Source: Bacteroidota bacterium
GTDB taxonomy: Bacteria > Bacteroidota > Rhodothermia > Balneolales > HLUCCA01
Length of the DNA stretch: 7,332 nt
Assembly (NCBI GenBank): GCA_003448835.1
Contig: DLXM01000228.1
Coordinates: forward strand, 1 to 7,332
Reading direction: 5' to 3'
Below the pieces are notes generated by a model. The model ran no database searches and was not told the origin of the DNA. It saw only the letters and a list, made by a program, of their open reading frames with translations. Below, in pieces: positions 1-6,675 of this stretch. The translations under genes and the position numbers were made by a program. Each line of letters opens with the position of its first letter. The first letter of the stretch is position 1.

Positions 1-304
1 TTGCAAGTAGTTTGTCGAATGCTTCAGCTTGTGCTACAGTTCTGGGAAAACCATCCAGGATGTATCCTTTTTTAAACTCATCTTTTGAAATTGTTTCCTG
101 AACCATTTCAACTACAACATCATCAGACACTAATTTCCCGGAATCCAATATTGATTTTACTTTGATTCCCAAAGGAGTTTGATTTTTAATAGCATTTCTG
201 AACATATCTCCCGTTGATAATTGAGGGATTTTCAAAGATTCTTCTAAAATTTTTGCCTGAGTTCCTTTTCCTGCGCCCGGAGGTCCAAATAATATTAAAC
301 GCAT
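1..304 (-). CDS. adk: Adenylate kinase, N-terminal part (cut by window edge)
   Basis: Adenylate kinase catalyses ATP + AMP = 2 ADP in the cytoplasm and balances the adenylate pool. Read on the minus strand from the ATG at 304-302, the first 101 codons are visible and the gene continues past base 1. The Walker A loop GPPGAGKGT lies at residues 7-15. The NMP-binding segment STGDMFR is at 30-36, and DGFPRT, whose Arg contacts phosphate, is at 84-89. The LID domain would lie beyond the edge, so the long or short LID type cannot be judged. The start is fixed by the conserved MRLILFGPPG opening. There is no Shine-Dalgarno motif; the leader is A-rich and holds a perfect palindrome 10 nt upstream of the ATG. 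The gene is divergent from the MscS-type channel. The family assignment is secure. Confidence 0.95.
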   Translation of the reverse strand, partial: MRLILFGPPGAGKGTQAKILEESLKIPQLSTGDMFRNAIKNQTPLGIKVKSILDSGKLVSDDVVVEMVQETISKDEFKKGYILDGFPRTVAQAEAFDKLLA

Positions 305-314
305 AATGATTTTT

Positions 315-329
315 TTGTAATGATTACAA
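315..329. promoter_or_regulatory. Perfect 15-nt palindrome in the adk leader
   Basis: TTGTAATGATTACAA is a perfect inverted repeat with 7-nt arms around a single central G. It ends 10 nt before the adk start codon, inside the 97-nt or 129-nt divergent gap to the channel gene (depending on that gene's start). It could be a repressor site for adk. With a 1-nt centre it is better read as a DNA dyad than as an RNA hairpin. No regulator can be named. The rest of the gap is A/T-rich; a TTGTTT (338-343), 18-nt spacer, GATAAT (362-367) arrangement could be a plus-strand promoter, but the match is weak. Confidence 0.35.
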
Positions 330-433
330 TATTTTTTTTGTTTATGTCTTCAGCTTTATAAGATAATAATTCTTATTCATAAAAGTGTTCCGTAATCTAG
401 TTGGTCGAGTTAACCCAAACTAAAATTTTAGAA

Positions 434-1366
434 ATGTATTTCCAGGATACGACAACTGTAGTAGAAAAAGTAATTGATAATATAGATGTGAATCTTTTAA
501 CCAGATTCAGAGAATTGATGGAATTAACTCTTTTTTCAATTCAAAATACACCGATTACAATTGCTTCGATAGTGATGTTTATTTTGTTTTTGGTCATTTT
601 CAGTGTTGCCGGACGAATTATTAGTCGCCTAATATTTAATCGAGTTCTGGCCAAAGTTGACATGGATTCGGGCATCAGATATACGCTCACCAGATTTACC
701 AACTACACAATCGTTTTTATTGGGGTTATAATATCCTTTCAATTTTTAGGAATTGATTTAAGCGGACTAGCTGTCATATTTGGACTATTATCTGTCGGTA
801 TTGGTTTTGGATTACAAAATGTGACCTCTAACTTTATTGCCGGACTCATATTGCTCATTGAACGCCCAATCAAAATTGGTGATAGAATCATTGTCACAGA
901 TCAGGAAGGGGATGTTATCGAAATAAATATGAGATCAACAACGATTCGATCTCTTGAAAATATTTCAATTATTGTGCCAAATGCTGATTTTATTTCCGGA
1001 AGAGTTATAAATTTCTCACATAATGATACAAGAATCAAAGTTCGGGTAGAGGTTGGGGTATCATATTCCAGTGATTTGGACCTGGTCATACAAACATTAA
1101 AGGATGCTGCAAATCAACATCCCAACATTTTAAAAGACGTAGAACCCATCGTCATTCTAAAAAACTTTGGTGAATCATCGTGGGATATGGTGGTAGTAGT
1201 GTGGATTGATGATCCACAGATGCATGTTTTAGTCGCTTCTGATATTAGAATGAATATCGTACGATTATTCAAAGAAAGAGAAATTGAGATACCATTTCCT
1301 CAACGAGACATTAACTTCCGTAATGTTTTACCGTATACAAATGAATCAAAAGAAGCTGAACAATAA
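434..1366 (+). CDS. Small-conductance mechanosensitive channel, MscS family
   Basis: An inner-membrane channel that opens under membrane tension and releases solutes on hypo-osmotic shock. I chose the ATG at 434 (310 aa). A TTG at 401 sits directly after an in-frame TAG and would add 11 residues, but it has no ribosome binding site and is a rare start. Counting from 434, there are three membrane segments at about 41-64, 86-106 and 111-141. The third carries the Gly/Ala-rich pore helix, with GIGFGLQN at 122-129 and the family hallmark ERPIKIGD at 143-150. The cytoplasmic beta domain follows (IIVPN near 179-183), then the mixed alpha/beta vestibule domain to about residue 290. The length fits a minimal three-helix MscS of about 290 aa. 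There is no extra N-terminal domain of the MscK/KefA kind. The gene is divergent from adk and convergent with gdh. Confidence 0.93.
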   Translation: MYFQDTTTVVEKVIDNIDVNLLTRFRELMELTLFSIQNTPITIASIVMFILFLVIFSVAGRIISRLIFNRVLAKVDMDSGIRYTLTRFTNYTIVFIGVIISFQFLGIDLSGLAVIFGLLSVGIGFGLQNVTSNFIAGLILLIERPIKIGDRIIVTDQEGDVIEINMRSTTIRSLENISIIVPNADFISGRVINFSHNDTRIKVRVEVGVSYSSDLDLVIQTLKDAANQHPNILKDVEPIVILKNFGESSWDMVVVVWIDDPQMHVLVASDIRMNIVRLFKEREIEIPFPQRDINFRNVLPYTNESKEAEQ

Positions 1367-1674
1367 CACGGAATGGTTCGCGTTATACTAGTGTTGTTTG
1401 GTTAAAGCTCTTTGAAATAATGACGATAAGCGTTCCCGATTCGGATCAAGTTTGGCACACAAACAAAAATTGAGCCAAAATCCTTGTAAAACAGTACTAG
1501 ATTTGTAAACAATTGTAAAATAGTTGCCAAATCATATCAACCGCATGTAAATGTGATTGATATAAGCTAGAAAAGACCGTAAATTATGGGCGTTGTGATA
1601 ATTAGTTATCCAGTTATCGTTGTTATCACACAAGATTCTCAAATCACATACATCTATTGACGACTAAGACCCAG
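1367..1674. other. Gene-free, repeat-rich intergenic stretch; possible small-RNA locus
   Basis: No convincing protein gene lies between the channel stop codon and the terminator. Three TTGTAAA direct repeats occur at 1484, 1503 and 1513, the last two flanking the palindrome ACAATTGT (1509-1516). An inverted repeat ATATCAA/TTGATAT occupies 1534-1540 and 1557-1563. A second, TGTGATAA/TTATCACA, occupies 1594-1601 and 1623-1630 and encloses two of three GTTATC copies (1605, 1613, 1622). A 24-codon ORF at 1586-1660 (ATG to TGA) would give a peptide with a hydrophobic first half, but it lacks a ribosome binding site and I do not call it a gene. Because the terminator stands about 310 nt beyond the channel gene, the stretch is either a long 3' untranslated region or an independent short transcript. 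Confidence 0.4.
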
Positions 1675-1708
1675 GACCTCGCTTGTAGAAGGGCGAGGTC
1701 TTTTTTTT
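1675..1708 (+). terminator. Strong intrinsic terminator, plus strand
   Basis: GACCTCGC (1675-1682) pairs perfectly with GCGAGGTC (1693-1700) across a 10-nt loop, and eight T follow (1701-1708). This is a textbook rho-independent terminator for plus-strand transcription. It protects the convergent gdh gene, whose stop codon is 21 nt further on, from read-through. Read on the minus strand the hairpin lacks a following U-tract, so it should be poor for gdh transcripts. Confidence 0.9.
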
Positions 1709-1729
1709 GTCTGATTTCAATTTACGAAA

Positions 1730-3133
1730 TTATGGGAAAATACCTAATTGTTCGTAAGATTGTCCTATCTTATTGATTGCACTGACAAAAGCCGCCGTTC
1801 TTAAGTCAATGTTGTGCCTGTCCCGGATTTCTTTAATCTCATTGTACGATGTAATCATCGTGTCCTCTAATCCCGAATCAACTAAATCTCTTTCATCGGC
1901 ACCATGTGCAATTTTTTTGAATAACTCTTCAGTAAATTTTTTCCCGACGAGATCTTCAACACCCAAAAGGATTTTTTTCATCGAATTTTCTTCAAATCTA
2001 CGCTCCATTCGCCCAAAACGGACGTGAGAAAGATTTTTTAGCCATTCAAAATACGATACAGTAACCCCCCCGGCATTTAAGTAATTATCTGGAATGATTA
2101 ATGCACCACGATTTTTCATAATATCATGTGCTTCAGCCGTAGTCGGACCATTTGCGCCTTCACCAATAATTTTGGCTTTAATTCTGGGCGCATTTTCTTC
2201 TGTCAACTGATTTTCTAATGCTGCCGGTATTAAGATATCACACTCAACCTCAAGACCATGTCCGGATGTGGGTAAATTCTCAGCTCCGGGAAAATTTAAG
2301 ATCGAACCCGTTTCTTTGCGGTGGTTCATTACAGATTCAAGATCTAGTCCTTTTTTGGAGTAAATGGCTCCCTCATACTCACATAATCCAACTAAGATTG
2401 CACCAGCTTCCTGAAAGTATTTAGCTGAGTAATAACCAACTTTTCCAAGCCCCTGAACTACAACGGTTTTTCCTTCAATTCCGGTAGTCAGACCAAGTGC
2501 TTTCATATCATCTACTTGTTCACAAGCCTCTCTGGTACCAAAGAATACACCTCTACCCGTTGCTTCGGCACGCCCTCTGATACCAGATTGGTGAATAGGT
2601 TTACCAGTAACAACAGCAGAGGCATCAATACTGGGGTTCAGTGCCCGATAAGTATCCATGATCCAGGCCATTTCCTGCTCACCGGTTCCATAATCAGGTG
2701 CCGGAACATCTAAGCCCGGTCCAATGAAATTTTTAGCCCACAATTCGTAGGTGTATCGTCTGGTTATTCTTTCTAATTCATCAACCGAATAGTTTTTTCT
2801 TTCAATTTTTATGCCACCTTTTGCACCACCAAAAGGAACATCTACAACGGCGCACTTATATGTCATTAAAGCAGCAAGTGCTGTTACTTCATCTTCATTA
2901 ACCAAATTGCTATATCGGATACCACCCTTGGTTGGAGATCTGTGGTGACTATGTTCTGCTCTCCAGGCATGGATTGTTTCAACTTCTCCGTTATCACGCT
3001 CGAGTGGAAAAGTCATGTGATAAACACTGTTGCAAGCTTTAATCTGATTTAAAAGTCCGGTCGGAAACCTGGTGTATTTTGCGGCGCGATCGAAGTTTTT
3101 GTTGACCTGTTCAAAGAATTTGTAGTTGGACAT
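1730..3133 (-). CDS. gdhA: Glutamate dehydrogenase (GLFV family) with antenna-like insert
   Basis: Interconverts glutamate and 2-oxoglutarate plus ammonium with NAD(P)H, joining nitrogen and carbon metabolism. The protein has 467 aa. The N-terminal substrate domain shows KGGIRYS with Lys69, YKCA with Lys93, the catalytic Lys105 in PFGGAKGG (100-107), and the catalytic Asp147 in [10 protein letters not shown]. The Rossmann domain has GLGKVG at 228-233. [11 protein letters not shown] with Ser360 is typical of glutamate rather than leucine or phenylalanine dehydrogenases. Glu252, soon after the second Rossmann strand (LCEYEG), suggests NAD preference, but this is only an inference. The stretch from about residue 366 to 440 is much longer than in simple bacterial hexameric enzymes and resembles the antenna region of the animal mitochondrial enzyme. 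The start ATG has GGAG 8 nt upstream. The gene lies 102 nt downstream of ftsY, on the same strand. Confidence 0.95.
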   Translation of the reverse strand: MSNYKFFEQVNKNFDRAAKYTRFPTGLLNQIKACNSVYHMTFPLERDNGEVETIHAWRAEHSHHRSPTKGGIRYSNLVNEDEVTALAALMTYKCAVVDVPFGGAKGGIKIERKNYSVDELERITRRYTYELWAKNFIGPGLDVPAPDYGTGEQEMAWIMDTYRALNPSIDASAVVTGKPIHQSGIRGRAEATGRGVFFGTREACEQVDDMKALGLTTGIEGKTVVVQGLGKVGYYSAKYFQEAGAILVGLCEYEGAIYSKKGLDLESVMNHRKETGSILNFPGAENLPTSGHGLEVECDILIPAALENQLTEENAPRIKAKIIGEGANGPTTAEAHDIMKNRGALIIPDNYLNAGGVTVSYFEWLKNLSHVRFGRMERRFEENSMKKILLGVEDLVGKKFTEELFKKIAHGADERDLVDSGLEDTMITSYNEIKEIRDRHNIDLRTAAFVSAINKIGQSYEQLGIFP

Positions 3134-3141
3134 GAATGAGT

Positions 3142-3145
3142 CTCC
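3142..3145 (-). promoter_or_regulatory. Ribosome binding site of gdh
   Basis: On the minus strand GGAG stands 8 nt before the gdh ATG (3133-3131). It is the only clear Shine-Dalgarno motif among the gene starts in this window and it supports the chosen start. It suggests gdh is translated more strongly than its neighbours. The remainder of the 102-bp gap to ftsY is A/T-rich and could hold a promoter, but I see no confident -35/-10 pair and no terminator for ftsY. Confidence 0.6.
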
Positions 3146-3235
3146 GGAATATTAATTTGGTCATTTGATGAATACCGATATTTAACGGCGAATTAAATAA
3201 TACAAATCCGTTCAGTATACTCCAAATAGTCCTTT

Positions 3236-4189
3236 TTAATCTTTAAATAAAGCTTCTACAAAACTTATTCGATCAAATATTTGCAAATCCTCGATCTTCT
3301 CTCCAACACCAATATATTTTACGGGGACATTCAATTCAGATGATATGCCAATTACTATCCCCCCGCGAGCTGTCCCGTCAAGTTTTGTGAGTGCTAACCC
3401 GGTTATATCAACAGCCTGTGTAAATGCTTTTGCCTGCAACATCGCATTTTGACCTGTGGATGCATCCAAAACTAAAATAACTTCATGCGGTGAGTCATTT
3501 ACAATTTTACCAATAACGCGCTTAATTTTTGTAAGCTCATCCATCAAAGCGGTTTTGTTGTGTAGTCTGCCAGCTGTATCAATCAAAACGACATCAGCAT
3601 TTCGGGATTTTGCAGCCGCTACAGTATCATACGCAACAGCAGCAGGATCGGCACCTTGTCCTTGTTGAATAATGGGCACCCCTGCACGCTGACTCCAAAT
3701 TGTTAATTGCTGAACAGCTGCAGCCCTAAATGTGTCTGCGGCACCCAAAACAACGGATTTTCCAGCTAGTTTGTACAGATTTGCCAGCTTTCCAATGGTC
3801 GTGGTTTTTCCAACTCCATTAACACCGACAATCAGCACAACATGCGGATGATTCGGAAGTTCCGCATCAAATTCTGCCGGTCGTTCCAACGTATTCTCTT
3901 TTAGAAGCGTAATGATTTCTTCTCGCAGTATTCGTTGTAGCTCACTACTATTTAAATATTTATCTCTGGCTACACGCTCTTCAACCCGTTTAATGATTTT
4001 TAAGGTAGTTGGGACTCCAACATCTGACCGAATCAGAATCTCTTCCAGATCATCTAATACCTCGTCATCTACCTTGTCCTTGCCGGCAATAGCGCGACTT
4101 AATTTACCTACAATACCTTCACGACTTTTTTCGAGTCCGGCCTCAAGGCTCTCTTTTTTCTTGAAACCAAGTTTTTCCAGAAATCCCAT
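3236..4189 (-). CDS. ftsY: Signal recognition particle receptor FtsY
   Basis: The SRP receptor GTPase docks ribosome-SRP complexes at the inner membrane for co-translational insertion by SecYEG. The protein has 317 aa. A short N-terminal amphipathic start (GFLEKLGFKKK, residues 2-12) leads into the helical N domain at about 20-100. The G domain carries the P-loop GVNGVGKT at 122-129, the SRP-GTPase element DTFRAAA at 152-158, DTAGR at 204-208, the guanine-specificity motif TKLD at 268-271, and the closing GVGEKIEDL at 294-302. The long acidic A domain of E. coli FtsY is absent, as in many bacteria, so membrane contact would rest on the N-terminal helix. The gene follows the CDP-alcohol phosphatidyltransferase after 11 nt, so the two are probably co-transcribed. 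All GTPase motifs are intact. Confidence 0.97.
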   Translation of the reverse strand: MGFLEKLGFKKKESLEAGLEKSREGIVGKLSRAIAGKDKVDDEVLDDLEEILIRSDVGVPTTLKIIKRVEERVARDKYLNSSELQRILREEIITLLKENTLERPAEFDAELPNHPHVVLIVGVNGVGKTTTIGKLANLYKLAGKSVVLGAADTFRAAAVQQLTIWSQRAGVPIIQQGQGADPAAVAYDTVAAAKSRNADVVLIDTAGRLHNKTALMDELTKIKRVIGKIVNDSPHEVILVLDASTGQNAMLQAKAFTQAVDITGLALTKLDGTARGGIVIGISSELNVPVKYIGVGEKIEDLQIFDRISFVEALFKD

Positions 4190-4200
4190 AGATTGAATAA

Positions 4201-4785
4201 TTAGTTAAATTCTGCGCCTTTGTGGATTTGATTGAATCGAAGGATATAGTCAAAAAACGAATAGAATAGAATTACAGTTGATGTAATCAATAAAATATTC
4301 TTCAGCATCGTGTATCCCGGGAAAAAAAATGCAACAATCCAGTAAGCAGCGAGGAAATTTACGAAAATTTTACCAGACATTACCGACATAGCGACCTTCC
4401 CCCTGGTATTATTGATGAAGATAGATCCGGTTAATATTAATAAATCACGACCGATACATAGACCGACAAACCAAATTGGAATCAAATTTATCCATCCGGC
4501 ATAGATGAACAACATTCCCGCAAGTAGTTTATCGGCTATTGGATCTGCAACTTTGCCCAATTCTGTAATCTCATCATTAAACCGAGCCGCCCATCCATCC
4601 AGATAATCACTAAAAATTGCATATACCACTAATCCTGTAAACCAGGATGTAATTCCTTGATTATAATGAATCCAGATCAAAATAGGCGCCACAATAATGC
4701 GACTTAGCGAAAAGAAATTCGCAAGTGTGACGTATTTGTTCTTCACGACAAATGTACGTTTGTCTATGAACTCTGGGGTTTTCAT
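4201..4785 (-). CDS. pgsA: CDP-alcohol phosphatidyltransferase, probably phosphatidylglycerophosphate synthase
   Basis: An integral membrane enzyme that joins a CDP-diacylglycerol phosphatidyl group to an alcohol. For PgsA the alcohol is glycerol-3-phosphate, the committed step to phosphatidylglycerol and cardiolipin. The protein has 194 aa. The complete family motif D-x2-DG-x2-AR-x8-G-x3-D-x3-D lies at residues 60-85 (Asp60, Asp63, Gly64, Ala67, Arg68, Gly77, Asp81, Asp85). It is preceded by LANFFSLSRIIVAP (21-34), the usual first membrane helix of PgsA-like proteins. Further hydrophobic helices are near 28-42, 48-60, 86-105, 106-124, 138-156 and 162-182. About 20 polar residues precede the first helix, slightly more than usual. 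The alcohol substrate cannot be proved from sequence: PgsA is the default, while cardiolipin or phosphatidylinositol-phosphate type synthases remain possible. It lies upstream of ftsY and is divergent from the Nudix gene. Confidence 0.85.
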   Translation of the reverse strand: MKTPEFIDKRTFVVKNKYVTLANFFSLSRIIVAPILIWIHYNQGITSWFTGLVVYAIFSDYLDGWAARFNDEITELGKVADPIADKLLAGMLFIYAGWINLIPIWFVGLCIGRDLLILTGSIFINNTRGKVAMSVMSGKIFVNFLAAYWIVAFFFPGYTMLKNILLITSTVILFYSFFDYILRFNQIHKGAEFN

Positions 4786-4807
4786 GGAGATTGTTCGGTA
4801 GTAAGTC

Positions 4808-4827
4808 TTATTTTGTGATTAAAATAA
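4808..4827. promoter_or_regulatory. Inverted repeat in the pgsA/Nudix divergent promoter region
   Basis: TTATTTT (4808-4814) and AAAATAA (4821-4827) are perfect 7-nt inverted arms around GTGATT. The dyad lies exactly in the middle of the 64-bp gap between the two divergent start codons, so both promoters must overlap or flank it. It is a candidate shared operator. The arms are pure A/T, so chance is a real alternative. A weak plus-strand promoter TTGTTC (4791-4796), 17-nt spacer, TGTGAT (4814-4819) would overlap it. Confidence 0.3.
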
Positions 4828-4849
4828 CAATAACCTGAATGCTTTTTAT

Positions 4850-5395
4850 ATGTTAATCCATCATAAACTTCTGGAAAAAACGGTAGATACAGATCTTGTC
4901 TTTGACGGGACATTGTTAAAAGTGAGAAAAGATCGTGCATTATTGCCTAATGGGGGGATATCAACACGTGAATGGATTCAACATCCTGGTGCTTGTGCTG
5001 TAGTTCCGGTTTTTGATAACGGGGATGTCATGCTGGTTCAGCAATTTCGTTATGGTACTAAGCAGGTATTTATAGAAGTTCCGGCTGGTAAAATTGATTC
5101 GGGTGAAGCACCCGATATCACAGCTACCAGGGAGCTGGAAGAAGAAGTTGGTTTAATTTGTGATGAGTTGATTTATTTGGGTCATCAATACCCGGCAATC
5201 GGATTTTCTGACGAAATTCTTCACAATTATCTCGCTTTAAACCTTCACGAAGTTCCTGATAAAATGGACCATGATGAATTTGTTGAAAAACTGAGGGTTC
5301 CATTTGGACAGGCAATGGATTGGATTTTTGATGGAACAATTAATGATGCCAAATCTATCATCGCTTTAATCATGGCTGAACGAAAGTTACGCTGA
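4850..5395 (+). CDS. Nudix hydrolase, ADP-ribose pyrophosphatase type
   Basis: Probably hydrolyses ADP-ribose or a related ADP-sugar to AMP and a sugar phosphate, removing reactive ADP-ribose. The protein has 181 aa, normal for the NudF/ADPRase group. A perfect Nudix box G-x5-E-x7-REL-x-EE-x-GL lies at residues 80-102, with the metal-binding glutamates in REL-EEE (94-99). It is preceded by VQQFRYG (63-69) and the strand EVPAG (76-80), both typical of ADP-ribose pyrophosphatases. Downstream, YPAIGFSDE (114-122) aligns with the YPSPGFSDE element of this group but has Ile in place of the second Pro. The N-terminal strand region (residues 1-45) is the domain-swapped dimerisation part. The ATG at 4850 has an A/T-rich leader without Shine-Dalgarno. 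Substrate is inferred from family resemblance only. Confidence 0.9.
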   Translation: MLIHHKLLEKTVDTDLVFDGTLLKVRKDRALLPNGGISTREWIQHPGACAVVPVFDNGDVMLVQQFRYGTKQVFIEVPAGKIDSGEAPDITATRELEEEVGLICDELIYLGHQYPAIGFSDEILHNYLALNLHEVPDKMDHDEFVEKLRVPFGQAMDWIFDGTINDAKSIIALIMAERKLR

Positions 5396-5435
5396 AATCG
5401 TAATTTGCGTGATTTTTAGTGCCATGTTTTTGTGT

Positions 5436-5462
5436 CCTCATATTTTACTGTGATATTTGAGG
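5436..5462 (+). repeat. Imperfect hairpin downstream of the Nudix gene
   Basis: CCTCA (5436-5440) pairs with TGAGG (5458-5462). Three further pairs (TAT/ATA) extend the stem inward after a 2-nt bulge on the 3' side. It begins 40 nt after the Nudix stop codon. There is no T-run after it, so it is not a standard terminator. It may be an RNA structure in the 3' end or in the dinB leader. It is followed at once by a GGTTACC/GGTTACG tandem heptamer at 5461-5474. Confidence 0.3.
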
Positions 5463-5480
5463 TTACCGGTTACGCTGTGC

Positions 5481-5502
5481 CTGATGGGAATCGTTGCATC
5501 AG
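5481..5502 (+). terminator. Weak candidate terminator between Nudix and dinB
   Basis: CTGATG (5481-5486) and CATCAG (5497-5502) form a perfect 6-bp stem with a 10-nt loop. A T-rich but interrupted stretch follows (TTTG, then TTATTTGCTTTATTT). It could end Nudix transcription weakly. The stem is short and the U-tract broken, so this is tentative. Confidence 0.3.
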
Positions 5503-5551
5503 TTTGCAGGGTTATTTGCTTTATTTGTATTAATTTACATATATTGCACAT

Positions 5552-5563
5552 ATACAATTGTAT
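5552..5563. promoter_or_regulatory. Perfect 12-bp palindrome upstream of dinB
   Basis: ATACAATTGTAT is a perfect 12-bp palindrome ending 25 nt before the dinB ATG, where a promoter or operator is expected. TACAATTG (5553-5560) within it is close to the Bacteroidota -7 consensus TAnnTTTG, and a TTTG at 5524-5527 could be the -33 element, though the 25-nt spacing is too long. dinB is often under LexA control, so an SOS-type operator is conceivable. It matches neither the E. coli CTG-N10-CAG box nor the Bacillus GAAC-N4-GTTC box. Confidence 0.35.
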
Positions 5564-5588
5564 GGACTCCATGACTAAATAATATACC

Positions 5589-6659
<1,071 letters not shown>

Positions 6660-6675
6660 TTTTGTTCTAAGATTA

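Noticed and set aside
901..1089. Minus-strand open frame inside the channel gene
   Set aside because: Shadow of the MscS coding frame. The other short frames inside gdh, ftsY, the Nudix gene and dinB are likewise antisense shadows with no family motifs.
1420..1480. tRNA-like segment with GTTC...GATTCGGATC
   Set aside because: No acceptor stem or anticodon arm can be folded around it, and no CCA-type end is present.
1604..1631. Cluster of TTATC motifs as DnaA boxes / replication origin
   Set aside because: None of the copies matches TTWTNCACA; the best are TTATCCAGT and TTATCACAC. No dnaA or dnaN gene or A/T-rich unwinding element adjoins.
3184..3212. AACGG/CCGTT inverted repeat between gdh and ftsY as the ftsY terminator
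   Set aside because: Only 5-bp arms with a 19-nt loop, and no T-run follows on the minus strand.
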